This document shows positions 1 through 8,493 of a DNA stretch of 64,000 nucleotides, piece after piece; position 1 is the stretch's first letter; every line of letters starts with the position of its first letter. Under the pieces are notes generated by a model that did not search any database, was not told the DNA's origin, and was given only the letters and a program-made list of their open reading frames with translations. The position numbers and the translations under genes were made by a program. The stretch is from Pseudazoarcus pumilus. GTDB taxonomy: Bacteria > Pseudomonadota > Gammaproteobacteria > Burkholderiales > Rhodocyclaceae. The stretch covers positions 3,038,001-3,102,000 of the forward strand of contig NZ_CP025682.1 in NCBI RefSeq assembly GCF_002872475.1, given 5' to 3'.

Positions 1-665
1 TTGAAGCGGCGGCTGGCGATGATGTTGTAGGGGTTCTCCTGCGCGTCGAGCACGCCCTGCTGCAGCGCCGAATACAGCTCGGAGACGTCCATCGACTGCG
101 GGTTGGCGCCCAGCGCGCGGAAGGTCGCCAGGTGCACCTCGTTGGGCTGCAGACGGATGCGCATGCCCTGGAAGTCTTCCACCGAGGTGATGGGACGCAG
201 GTTGTTGGTGACGTGGCGGAAACCGAGTTCGCCATAGCCCAGGTTCACGAAGCCCAGTTCGGCCATCTTGGCGTCGAAGATGTCGCCGACTTCGCCATCC
301 ATGACCTTGAAGGCCTGCTCGCGGCTGTCGAACAGGAAGGGCAGGCTCACCGCCTCGTACTCGGGCACGGTGCGCGTGAAGTAGGCGATCGACGTGAACA
401 CCGCGAAGATCGTGCCCGAGCGCACCTGGTCGACGTTCTCGGTCGCGCCGCCGAGCTGCATCGCCGGGAACAGGTCGACGCGGATGTCGCCGTTCGAATC
501 CTTTTCGACCTTCTCCTTGAATACCTCCATCGCGCGCGAGACGCTGTGGTCCAGCGGGAAGTTGCCCGCCACGCGCAGACGCTCGGCCGCGGACGCGGCC
601 GTGCTCACCACCATGCCGGCGGCCAGGGCCGCGGCGATCGCTACGAGTTTTGTCTTGCCGAACAT
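1..665 (-). CDS. dctP: TRAP transporter solute receptor DctP, partial
   Basis: This is the periplasmic solute-binding subunit (DctP/SBP_bac_7 family) of a TRAP transporter, which captures an organic anion for Na+-driven import. Only the first 221 residues are present; the C-terminal third runs off base 1. The ATG at 665 follows a strong GGAGGAGAG ribosome site. Residues 1-26 form a Sec signal peptide ending ASA before AERLRV. Family landmarks are FPAMQLGG, SLPFLF and RIRLQPNEVH. The partner permeases are presumably left of the window. The substrate cannot be read from the sequence. The gene is divergent from the GntR gene at 1131, which probably controls it. Confidence 0.9.
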   Translation of the reverse strand, partial: MFGKTKLVAIAAALAAGMVVSTAASAAERLRVAGNFPLDHSVSRAMEVFKEKVEKDSNGDIRVDLFPAMQLGGATENVDQVRSGTIFAVFTSIAYFTRTVPEYEAVSLPFLFDSREQAFKVMDGEVGDIFDAKMAELGFVNLGYGELGFRHVTNNLRPITSVEDFQGMRIRLQPNEVHLATFRALGANPQSMDVSELYSALQQGVLDAQENPYNIIASRRF

Positions 666-704
666 GTCACTCTCCTCCTGATCAGACTATGGACCGAAGC
701 CAAC

Positions 705-724
705 TGTGTACATTTTTGAACACA
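705..724. promoter_or_regulatory. Inverted repeat, candidate GntR operator
   Basis: TGTGTACA-TTTT-TGAACACA is a near-perfect inverted repeat (7 of 8 arm positions) lying 40 bp upstream of the dctP ATG in the divergent dctP/gntR spacer. Its position and symmetry suit an operator for the FCD-type GntR protein encoded at 1131. That it is bound is inference. Confidence 0.4.
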
Positions 725-923
725 ACAAATGCACCGACACCTCGGCGCACGCAGCTGTGTTCAGCATAGTTCCTAGCAACTGCAATGCCAAAAGCTTTGC
801 GCCGGCCGCCGCGTCGTGACGCAATCGCCGGAAAACCGCCTGTTTGCGCGGCCGGCCGTCGATCCCGTTCTTGCGCAGCGGCATTCATTGAACTATTTTG
901 TATTCAATACCGCACACAGTAAA

Positions 924-972
924 TGCACTATAGACGTGCAAAAAAACGCTGTAAACGTTTAGTTTGGTGCAT
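924..972. promoter_or_regulatory. Duplicated upstream block, copy A
   Basis: This block runs from TGCACTATAG to TTTGGTGCAT. It recurs at 7419-7468 with one single-base indel and shares TGCACTATAG, GTGCA, TGTAAAC and TTTGGTGCAT in the same order. It lies 259 bp upstream of the first dctP and 159 bp upstream of gntR. Nothing else in the 666-1130 spacer looks coding. It probably holds shared operator or promoter elements for the two TRAP receptor genes. Confidence 0.5.
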
Positions 973-1130
973 ACACTCGTTCCCGCATCCCGCACACAAC
1001 GTCTCGGGCACGCGCGCAAGGTCACAGCGGAGGCGCCGAAGACAACGACGTTACGGAACGGCGCGGCCGGACGCGATAGCGCTGTCGCATGCAGTGCATA
1101 CACAAAAATCAGCACAGGGGTGCGAATAAA

Positions 1131-1856
1131 ATGCGTAAACTCCATCCGGACAAGAACAAAGCGAATCCCGAACGCATGGAAGCCGCCTTCGCCAAGCCCG
1201 ATGTCGAAGACATCGCCGACCGCATCACCAACGCCGTCATGGAGCATCGCCTGCCGCCCGGCATCAAGCTCGCCGAGGAGCGACTCGCCTCGGCGTTCGG
1301 CGTGTCGCGCACCAAGATCCGCCAGGCCCTGACGATGCTCTCGCGCGAGGGGCTGGTAAAGCTATTCCCCAACCGTGGCGCCTTCGTCACCAGTCCGACC
1401 GTGCAGGAAGCGCTGGACCTCTTCGCCACGCGCCGCCTGATCGAGCCGGAGATCGTGCGCAACGCCATCGCACGTTCGGACAAGGCCGACCTCAAGCGTC
1501 TGCGCGCCCACCTCGCGGCCGAGGAAGACGCCCGCAAACGCGGCGACCGGCGCACCATCATCAAGCTCTCGGGCGCCTTCCACATGCTGCTTGCGGAAGT
1601 GGCGGGCAACAGCTTCATCGAGAAGCTGATGGCCGAACTGTGCCCGCTGACCTGCCTCATCATCTCGCTCTACGACGCACCGCAGACCCCAGCCTGCCCG
1701 GAAAACGAACACGTGCAGATCGTCGACGCGATCGAGCGCAAGGACGAGGCCGAAGCCGTGCGCCTGATGCTGCGCCACCTCGACCACGTTCGCAACGAAC
1801 TGCGTCTGGGCGAAGCGGAGAAGCAGGACATCGACTGGGACCAGATGTTCGGCTGA
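1131..1856 (+). CDS. GntR-family transcriptional regulator (FCD type)
   Basis: A 241-residue one-component regulator. Residues ~25-90 form the GntR winged helix (ERLASAFGVSRTKIRQALTML, then LFPNRGAFVTSP). Residues ~95-225 form the all-helical FCD ligand domain with its usual histidines (FHMLLAEVAGN and the LRHLDHVRNEL helix). The ATG at 1131 has AGGGG 11 bases upstream; an in-frame ATG at 1089 is possible but has no ribosome site. The gene is divergent from a TRAP receptor and precedes an amidohydrolase/TRAP operon, so it is probably a local, ligand-responsive repressor of this uptake and catabolic locus. It is not closely similar to the two GntR proteins at 20444 and 28471. Confidence 0.9.
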   Translation: MRKLHPDKNKANPERMEAAFAKPDVEDIADRITNAVMEHRLPPGIKLAEERLASAFGVSRTKIRQALTMLSREGLVKLFPNRGAFVTSPTVQEALDLFATRRLIEPEIVRNAIARSDKADLKRLRAHLAAEEDARKRGDRRTIIKLSGAFHMLLAEVAGNSFIEKLMAELCPLTCLIISLYDAPQTPACPENEHVQIVDAIERKDEAEAVRLMLRHLDHVRNELRLGEAEKQDIDWDQMFG

Positions 1857-1886
1857 ACGCCACCGTAGCCAGGGCATCGTCCCTTG

Positions 1887-2681
1887 CTACGCTCGCCCCG
1901 ACCTGCGGTGCGCGGCCCGCTGAATGCGGATGCTCAGTGCGTTGGCGCTCAACGCCGCGGCGATCGCCCCGACGAAGGCCAGCGCCAGCGGCACGACCGG
2001 CAGCAAGGCCGCCAGCGTCACGCAAAAGCTCATCATCGCGAAGTTGCCCCACAACATCCCGCGCAGCAGCACCACGACGAAGGCCGCGCCCGAGGCCCGA
2101 TGCGAGAACACGGTGAGCACCGTGCCGAGCACCGGAAACAGCGCCAGCACGCCGGCCGCGCGCGGCCCCAGCGATTCGGCGAGCCAGGTGATCAGCAGCA
2201 CCAGCGCCACCCCGCACACCATGCGCAACTGCAGGTCGAAGCGCATCGGACGCGGTGGCGGCTGCGCCGTCAGATCGCGTGGCATCGCGCGGATGCACGT
2301 CACCAGCACCACGACGTCGATCGCCGCATGCGCCCACACCGACCACGTCGATTGCGTCGCCAGCCAGGCGACGACGCCGTAGGCGGCATAGCCACCGAGC
2401 AGGCACAGCGGCCACGCGAAACGCGTCGCCAGCCACGAATAGACCAGAGCATAGGCCGCGAAGGCCGCCACCGCCGCGACCGTGCCCGCACCGGCAGCGG
2501 CTGCGAAGGGCGCCCCTTGTTCGATCGCGACGAACAGCAGGATCGGCCCGGCCACGACCGGAAAGGCCGACAGCCGGCCCGCCACCCGCGCACCCCAGCG
2601 CCGCCCGGCCAGCGTCACCGCATAGATGATGGCCGGCACCAGGGTGAGTTTGAGCGCGAGCAGCGCCAGCGCGGACGACAT
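1887..2681 (-). CDS. Multi-pass membrane protein of unknown function
   Basis: A 264-residue hydrophobic protein with about eight predicted transmembrane helices in two similar halves; both halves contain an F-P-V-(V/L)-(A/G) motif (SAFPVVAGP at ~38-46 and ALFPVLGTV at ~179-187), which suggests an internal duplication. There is no signal peptide beyond the first helix. It lies 8 bp downstream of the amidohydrolase gene on the same strand and is probably its last operon partner. It could be a small permease or exporter; I do not recognise a named family. Confidence 0.7.
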   Translation of the reverse strand: MSSALALLALKLTLVPAIIYAVTLAGRRWGARVAGRLSAFPVVAGPILLFVAIEQGAPFAAAAGAGTVAAVAAFAAYALVYSWLATRFAWPLCLLGGYAAYGVVAWLATQSTWSVWAHAAIDVVVLVTCIRAMPRDLTAQPPPRPMRFDLQLRMVCGVALVLLITWLAESLGPRAAGVLALFPVLGTVLTVFSHRASGAAFVVVLLRGMLWGNFAMMSFCVTLAALLPVVPLALAFVGAIAAALSANALSIRIQRAAHRRSGRA

Positions 2682-2689
2682 GGCGAGCC

Positions 2690-4171
2690 TCAGCGCAGGC
2701 CGTAGAGCCCGCGCAGGGCCTCACGCACGGCACTTGCGGCCGCCGGCGCTTCGGCGGAATGTGCGCTTCGCGCGGCCCGCGCGGTTTTCGCCGCCGCGTC
2801 GCGCACGGCGACGGCGTCGATGCCGGGCCACACACCGTCGCGCCAGCGCACACGACCGGCAACCATGGTCATCGCCACATCTGCCCCGCGCGCGCGCTGG
2901 GCGACGGCCTCGAGCACGGGGGTATCGGCATCGCGGTAGACGCCCTCGATACGCGTCAGCCGCAGCGCGACCAGATCGGCCTGCATGCCGGGCGCGATGC
3001 GTCCGCAACGATCCTCGACGAACGCCGCACGCGCACCGGTGGACGTCACCATGGTGAGCAGGCGCCGCGCGCGCGCGCCAGCAGCTTCGGACGGCCCGCG
3101 CCGCGCCAGCAGATCGGCCAGATGCAGCTCGGAGAGCAGATCCTCGTCGTCGCTCAGCGCGCAGTTGTCGGTGCCGATCGCCACCGGCACGCCGGCCGCG
3201 ACGAGTTCCGGCAACGGCGCGATGCCGTTGGCCAGTCGCAGGTTGGAACCGGGGTTGTGCACCACGCTCGCGCCGGACTCGGCCAGGGCCGCGATGTCGT
3301 CGGCGTCAGCGTGCACGCAGTGGGCGAGCGTCGTGCGCGGCCCCAGCGCGCCCAGCCCGGCGAGCGCGCGCATCGCGCCCTGCGGATACAGGCGGCGCGC
3401 GAGCTCGGCCTGGGTGGGCGACTCGAGCGCGTGCAGATGCAGGCCCAGACCATGTTCGGCCGCGTCGCGCGCGAGCGCTGTGAGCAACGCGTCCGACACC
3501 CATTGCGGCCCGGCCGGCCCGTAGGCGAGCGTGAGCTGCCATTCGCCCGCGTAATCGGCCTGCAGGCGACGCATCAGCGCGATCGTCGCCGCGGCGTCAC
3601 CCGCATAAGCGGGCGGAGCGGCACGGCGCACGTGCTGCGCCGCCTCGCGCGGCAGGCCGGCGATGAAGGCCTGCGCGTCGTAGCCGGGGTAGACCAGCTC
3701 GCCGCGGTCCATCGCGCCGACGCAGAAGGTCACGCGGACGCCGGCTTGCAGATAGGCCTCGATGGACGCGCGCGCCTCGGCCTCGTAATCTCCGCTGCCA
3801 TAGCTGTAGTTGGCGTGCACGGTGCACGTCGTGCCGTTGGCGAGCAGGTCCAGCGCCGCGAGCGTCGTGAGCGCACCGGCGTCCGGTGCGCCGCGCGCGC
3901 GGCGCTGCGCGATCCACGGCTCGAGCCGGTCGTCCGGGTAGCCGAGCAGCACCTGGCTGATGCCGCGCCCGTGCTGATGGGCGTTGACCAGACCCGGCAT
4001 CAGCAGCGCGCCGGGCAGGTCCACCACCTCGGCCGCGCGCGGCGCCAGCCGCGCATCCGGGCCGACGTCGATGACGCGATCGCCGTCGACCAGCACCGAC
4101 CAGCCCGCGTGCACCTCCCCCGCCGCATCGGCGAGCAGGTAAGCCGGACGGATCAGGAGCGGCCGATTCAT
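2690..4171 (-). CDS. Amidohydrolase / deaminase (chlorohydrolase family)
   Basis: A 493-residue cytosolic metal-dependent hydrolase of the AtzA/TrzN/guanine deaminase branch. The metal site is visible: H65 and H67 (NAHQHG), H247 followed by E250 (HLHALE, the proton-shuttling pair typical of deaminases), H284 (AHCVH) and D335 (IGTDN). The ATG at 4171 overlaps the TGA of the TRAP permease gene (ATGA), so the two are translationally coupled and the imported compound or a product of it is a likely substrate. An aminated or halogenated N-heterocycle is a reasonable guess but is not shown. The last ~50 residues are Ala-rich and probably disordered. Confidence 0.85.
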   Translation of the reverse strand: MNRPLLIRPAYLLADAAGEVHAGWSVLVDGDRVIDVGPDARLAPRAAEVVDLPGALLMPGLVNAHQHGRGISQVLLGYPDDRLEPWIAQRRARGAPDAGALTTLAALDLLANGTTCTVHANYSYGSGDYEAEARASIEAYLQAGVRVTFCVGAMDRGELVYPGYDAQAFIAGLPREAAQHVRRAAPPAYAGDAAATIALMRRLQADYAGEWQLTLAYGPAGPQWVSDALLTALARDAAEHGLGLHLHALESPTQAELARRLYPQGAMRALAGLGALGPRTTLAHCVHADADDIAALAESGASVVHNPGSNLRLANGIAPLPELVAAGVPVAIGTDNCALSDDEDLLSELHLADLLARRGPSEAAGARARRLLTMVTSTGARAAFVEDRCGRIAPGMQADLVALRLTRIEGVYRDADTPVLEAVAQRARGADVAMTMVAGRVRWRDGVWPGIDAVAVRDAAAKTARAARSAHSAEAPAAASAVREALRGLYGLR

Positions 4172-5478
4172 TTTCCGTACATCACGTCGGGCACGAACAG
4201 CGCCACCTGCGGGAAGGCGATCAGGATCGCGACCATCAGCAGCATGATCAGCGTAAACGGCATCGCGCCCCACACCACGTCCATCACCGAGCCGCCGTCG
4301 GGTCGCACCCCCTGCACGATGAACAGGTTCATGCCCAATGGCGGCGTGATCAGGGCGATCTCCATCATCAGCACCAGAAAGACGCCGAACCACACCGGGT
4401 CGATGCCGAAGAACAGGACGATGGGCATCACGATGGGGATGGTCGTGATCATCATCGACAGCGTCTCCAGGAAGCAGCCCAGGATCAGGTAGAACACGAT
4501 GAGCATCAGCAGGATCTGCAACTGCGTCGCACCGGTGTCGGCGACCAGGCCGGTGATCGCCTGCGGGATGCGCAGCACGCCCATGACGAAGGACAGCAAC
4601 TGCGCGGCGAGCACGATGAGCATGATCATCGCCGTGATGCGCACCACCGCCAGCACCGATTCGTTGAGCATCGCGATGGTGAGCCGCCGTCGTGCGGCGG
4701 CCAGGATCAGCGCGGCGATGACGCCCACGGCGGCCGACTCGGTGGGCGTCGCCCAGCCGGTGTAGATGGTGCCCATGACCAGCGCGAAGATCAGCAGCGG
4801 CGGCAGCAGGTCCTTGAGACGCGCGAGCTTCTCGGCCAGCGGCACCGGCGGCAGCTCGTCCCCGCCCATCCTGGGACGCAGCACGCAGACCACCGCGATG
4901 AAGATCATGAACAGCACGATCAGCAACACGCCCGGCACGATGGCGGCGAGGAACAGTCGGCCGATCGAGGTGTTCGACATCGAGCCGTAGATGATCATGT
5001 TGATCGACGGCGGAATCAGGATGCCCAGCGTCGCACCGGCGGCGATGGTGCCCAGCGCGAGGCGTTCGGAATAGCCGTGCTGCTTCATCGACGGCAACGC
5101 CACGGTGCCGATCGTCGCGGCAGTGGCCACGGACGAACCCGACACCGCCGAGAACAGGCCGCAGGCGCCGATGTTGGTGTGCAGCAATCCGCCCGGCCAG
5201 CGCCGCATCCAGTCCGACAGCGCGTTGTACATGCGGTCGGTGATGCCACTGCGCACCAGGATCTCGCCGAGCAGGATGAACATCGGGATGGCGGTGAGCA
5301 CGAAGTCGTGCAGGATGCTCCACATCTGGTTGCCGAACATCATCAGCGTCGGCGTGCCCAGATACAGGAAGGCGCCGAGGATGGCGACCGCGAACAGCGC
5401 GCCGGCCACGGGCAGGCCGATGAGCATCAGCCCGAGCATGATGAAGAAGCCCACGAAGGCTTCGGTGACGGTGATCAT
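4168..5478 (-). CDS. dctM: TRAP transporter large permease DctM
   Basis: A 436-residue integral membrane protein with about 12 helices, the size of DctM. It carries the family signatures GEILVRSGITDRMY and ATIGTVALPSMKQHGY, then the re-entrant ILIPPSINMIIYGS segment and a second similar half (GWATPTESAAVG, ITPPLGMNLFIVQG). It forms the Na+-coupled channel with DctQ. The ATG overlaps the dctQ stop (ATGA) and its own stop overlaps the amidohydrolase start, giving a tight dctP-dctQ-dctM-amidohydrolase unit transcribed leftward. Confidence 0.93.
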   Translation of the reverse strand: MITVTEAFVGFFIMLGLMLIGLPVAGALFAVAILGAFLYLGTPTLMMFGNQMWSILHDFVLTAIPMFILLGEILVRSGITDRMYNALSDWMRRWPGGLLHTNIGACGLFSAVSGSSVATAATIGTVALPSMKQHGYSERLALGTIAAGATLGILIPPSINMIIYGSMSNTSIGRLFLAAIVPGVLLIVLFMIFIAVVCVLRPRMGGDELPPVPLAEKLARLKDLLPPLLIFALVMGTIYTGWATPTESAAVGVIAALILAAARRRLTIAMLNESVLAVVRITAMIMLIVLAAQLLSFVMGVLRIPQAITGLVADTGATQLQILLMLIVFYLILGCFLETLSMMITTIPIVMPIVLFFGIDPVWFGVFLVLMMEIALITPPLGMNLFIVQGVRPDGGSVMDVVWGAMPFTLIMLLMVAILIAFPQVALFVPDVMYGK

Positions 5479-6071
5479 CGTTCGCCCTCCGCGGCCGGCG
5501 CACGCTTGTCCGCGCGCACCTCGTCGAGTTCCTCGTTGAGCGTGCGGATGCCGTACCAGCGATTGATCGCGCGCCATTCGCCGAAGACCAGGCGCAGGCA
5601 GTGCAGCGCGGTGACGCTGGCGACGGCGGCGAACAACACCATGCCGACCACCCAAACCGCCTGCGGCATCCACAGCGGCGTCATCAGCGGCGTGCCCGAC
5701 AGGCTGCCGTACTCGACGCTCTCGAGCATCGCGACGGTGGCGCGCCAGGCGAGGAAGACGGCCATCACGGCCATGAATACGGCCGAGACGGTATTGAGCA
5801 CCGCACGCAGCGACTGCGGCAGGCGCTCCATCAGGATTTCGATGCGGGTATGGCCGCGCTCGAGCAGCGCGTAGGCCGCGCCGACCGCGGTGACCGTGGC
5901 GAGCATGTAGCCGCCGTATTCGTCCGCGCCCTGCAGGGAGAACCCGAGCAGGCGACGCAGCAGGATCTCCAGCCCGATCACCAGCGTGATCGCGAGTACC
6001 GCGTAGCCGGCGACGAGCGAGAAGACACGAACGACCGGCGCACACCAGCGTTCGACGGGATTGCGATTCAT
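5475..6071 (-). CDS. dctQ: TRAP transporter small permease DctQ
   Basis: A 198-residue membrane protein with four helices (DctQ fold), including the conserved GRGHTRIE-like turn seen here as ERGHTRIEIL. The start at 6071 is chosen because GGAGG lies 7 bases upstream; a longer frame to 6125 lacks a ribosome site. It stabilises DctM and contacts the loaded receptor. It sits between dctP (58 bp upstream) and dctM (4-base overlap). Confidence 0.9.
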   Translation of the reverse strand: MNRNPVERWCAPVVRVFSLVAGYAVLAITLVIGLEILLRRLLGFSLQGADEYGGYMLATVTAVGAAYALLERGHTRIEILMERLPQSLRAVLNTVSAVFMAVMAVFLAWRATVAMLESVEYGSLSGTPLMTPLWMPQAVWVVGMVLFAAVASVTALHCLRLVFGEWRAINRWYGIRTLNEELDEVRADKRAPAAEGER

Positions 6072-6129
6072 GAGGTTGCCTCCTGCAGCGGCGGGCCGCG
6101 AAACGGCCCGCCGCGCCGGTTTCAAGCGA

Positions 6130-7185
6130 TCACTCGATGGTGATGCCGAGCGCCTTGCCGACGGTGTCGTTCCAGGTCTGCGAACAGGTCGGATCGACCG
6201 CGTTGCACGACTTGGCCCAGATCGGCAGCGTCACTTCCTGGGCCGCCTTCTTCACGCGCTCGCGATCCGATTCGGCAACCTCGACCATCTTCATCGAGAA
6301 CTTCTTGTGATCCTTGCACGGCTCCTGGCCGGTGGAGCAGTTGGCCGCATCGCCGTTGGCCGTCAGCGCGACGTCCCACAACGCCTCCTCGAGCTCGCGG
6401 AAGGTCGCTTCCAGCTTGGCCTGTTCCTCGGGGCTGAAGCGATTCCAGGCGTCGAGGTTCATGAAGTGGCCCTGCACCGAGCCGGACACCGCGATCGGCA
6501 GGAAATGGGTCGTCACCTCGGGCCAGCTGCCGGAGTTCGACGAGGTCGGCGAGGTCACGCCGCACGAGGCCACGCCACGCTGCAGCGCCGTGTACACCTC
6601 GCTGAACTGCAGCGTCACCGGCGTCGCGCCGAAGTGCTCGAGCAGCGCCGACATGGTCGGCGTGAAGCTGCGCACGCGCAGCCCCTGAAGGTCGTTCAGG
6701 GAATTGACCTCCGCGTTGCACAGGAAGACCTGCGGACCGAACGGCCACAGCGTCAGCACCTTGGCGTTGAAGCGCTTCTGCAGGCGCTCGTCGAAGGCCG
6801 GGCGGTAGGCCTCGACAGCCGTCTTCAGGGTGTCCATGTCGGTGGCCACGCCGACCACGTCGATGCCCTCGAAGAACGGGTCGTCACGCGAGGCCATGCC
6901 GATCTGCACCGACATGATGTCGAAGGCACCCGAGCGCAGCATGCGCAGCGCGTCGGGCGCACGCACGCCGACCACGTCCATGGGGTTGTAGTTGACCGCG
7001 ACGTCGACGCCGGACTTCTCCTGCAGTTGCTCGAAGAACTCGGTTTCGACGGCGACGTGCTTGACGTTCTGCGCAAAGTTGCCGGTCACGCGCAGGTTCT
7101 GCGTGGCGTGGGCGGCGGTGGCGACAACGGCGCCACAGGCGAGTGCGGCGACGAGGCGGGTGAGACGACGGGTACTGTGCTTCAT
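6130..7185 (-). CDS. dctP: TRAP transporter solute receptor DctP (second copy)
   Basis: A 351-residue periplasmic receptor of the DctP family, first gene of the dctPQM-amidohydrolase unit. The ATG at 7185 has a near-perfect CAGGAGGAAG site. The signal peptide is residues 1-~26, ending AHA. Landmarks are FGATPVTLQFSEVYTALQRGV and the RVRSFTP motif that carries the substrate-coordinating arginine region. Cysteines in the C-terminal third (CSTGQEPC, and two more near the end) suggest disulfides. It is clearly different from the partial receptor at 1-665, so the two probably bind different ligands. Confidence 0.92.
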   Translation of the reverse strand: MKHSTRRLTRLVAALACGAVVATAAHATQNLRVTGNFAQNVKHVAVETEFFEQLQEKSGVDVAVNYNPMDVVGVRAPDALRMLRSGAFDIMSVQIGMASRDDPFFEGIDVVGVATDMDTLKTAVEAYRPAFDERLQKRFNAKVLTLWPFGPQVFLCNAEVNSLNDLQGLRVRSFTPTMSALLEHFGATPVTLQFSEVYTALQRGVASCGVTSPTSSNSGSWPEVTTHFLPIAVSGSVQGHFMNLDAWNRFSPEEQAKLEATFRELEEALWDVALTANGDAANCSTGQEPCKDHKKFSMKMVEVAESDRERVKKAAQEVTLPIWAKSCNAVDPTCSQTWNDTVGKALGITIE

Positions 7186-7761
7186 GACTTCCTCCTGGGT
7201 GGTTGAATCAACACGTTGTGACGACCGCAAACTCGCAAGCGAGCCGAAGCGGCCAGAACCTGCGTTCGCGCAATCTCCGTGCCACCCCACGGGCGGGGAG
7301 CCACGGTTGCGACGCGAGTCGCAGTCGTGCCGGGCGTTCCACGCGTTTCTGACCGAAGGAATCGACTCGGGCGAAACGTTTTTATGAATATTTTGCACAC
7401 AATGCTGAACGCACGTTTTGCACTATAGGTGTGCATATCCACGGTGTAAACACTTCAATTTGGTGCATGGCAACACGGCAGAACCCATGTGGAAGGCCGC
7501 ATATCCTCGACTGCGGCAATCCGCTCATGCCGCCAAGTTGTTGCAGAAACCGGCGAACTGAGATCGCAGCCGTCGCGCTTCCGGCCTCATTCCATGTGGT
7601 ACGCGCGCCCGGCACAACTGAGTCTTTATTTTGTGCTTCATGTTGTATACAGTTAATCTCATACCACGCTCCGAATTCCGTCACTTCCGTGCGAACAAGG
7701 CACGGTTTGTGCTCAGGCGGGTCGATGTCGAGAAGACGTGGCGTACATATGGAGACCCTCA
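7186..7761. other. Divergent intergenic region
   Basis: These 576 bases separate the leftward TRAP unit from the rightward racemase/hydantoinase unit. They hold the duplicated block at 7419-7468 and a TTGTATACAG-like motif near 7642 that resembles GntR-type sites. No convincing coding frame, tRNA or terminator hairpin was seen. Confidence 0.6.
7419..7468. promoter_or_regulatory. Duplicated upstream block, copy B
   Basis: Second copy of the block at 924-972, in the same orientation. TGCACTATAG, GTGCA, GTGTAAAC and TTTGGTGCAT are conserved with one indel. It lies 234 bp upstream of the second dctP ATG and 294 bp upstream of the divergent racemase-family gene. A copy beside each TRAP receptor suggests shared control, most simply by the GntR protein at 1131. 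Confidence 0.5.
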
Positions 7762-8493
7762 ATGCCCGACACGCGAACGCTGCTCGGCGTACTCACGCCG
7801 TCCTCGAACACCGCGCTCGAGCCGCTGACCTCGGCGCTGGTCGCCGGCACCCCCGGCGTCAGCGCGCACTTCTCGCGCTTCACGGTCACCCGCATCACGC
7901 TCGACGACGCGGCGCTGGGCCAGTTCGACGACTCCAAGATCCTCGCCGCCGCCCAACTGCTCGCCGACGCGCGCGTAGACGTCATCGGCTGGAGCGGCAC
8001 CGCCGCCGGCTGGATGGGCTTCGAACAGGATCGCCGGCTGTGCGAGCGCATCCAGGAAGCCACCGGGATTCGCGCGACGACGTCGATTCTCGCGCTCAAC
8101 GAGATCCTCGAACGTTCCGGCCGACGTCGTTTCGGCCTGGTGTCGCCGTACACCGCCGACGTGCAGCAGCGCATCGTCGCCAACTACGCGCGCGAGGGCT
8201 TCGAGTGCGTCGCCGACAGCCGGCTCGACATCTCCGAGAACTTCGCCTTCTCCGAGGTCGACGCCGACACGCTGACCCGTCAGGTGCGTGAAGTGGCCGC
8301 CGCCAAGCCGGAGGCCATCGCCACCTATTGCACGAATTTGCGCGCCGCACACCTCGTGCCGCAATGGGAGGCCGAGTTCGGCATCCCGGTCTTCGACACC
8401 GTATCCACGGTGGTCTGGTCGATGCTGCGCATGACCGGCCACGACCCGGCCCGCATCACCGGCTGGGGCCGCATGTTCCAGGAGGTGAAGTGA
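7762..8493 (+). CDS. Asp/Glu racemase superfamily enzyme, arylmalonate decarboxylase-like
   Basis: A 243-residue protein of the superfamily that contains maleate isomerase, Asp/Glu racemase and arylmalonate decarboxylase. The N-terminal TPSSNTALEP motif and the second catalytic-cysteine region (ATYCTNLRA, C190) are present. The first cysteine position is serine (GWSGTAAG, S78), so the two-cysteine racemase/isomerase pair is missing. Arylmalonate decarboxylase likewise retains only the C-terminal cysteine (C188). This points to a decarboxylase or a one-cysteine isomerase rather than a racemase; that is inference. The ATG at 7762 has GGAG 7 bases upstream. The gene is coupled to the downstream hydantoinase gene. 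Confidence 0.8.
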   Translation: MPDTRTLLGVLTPSSNTALEPLTSALVAGTPGVSAHFSRFTVTRITLDDAALGQFDDSKILAAAQLLADARVDVIGWSGTAAGWMGFEQDRRLCERIQEATGIRATTSILALNEILERSGRRRFGLVSPYTADVQQRIVANYAREGFECVADSRLDISENFAFSEVDADTLTRQVREVAAAKPEAIATYCTNLRAAHLVPQWEAEFGIPVFDTVSTVVWSMLRMTGHDPARITGWGRMFQEVK

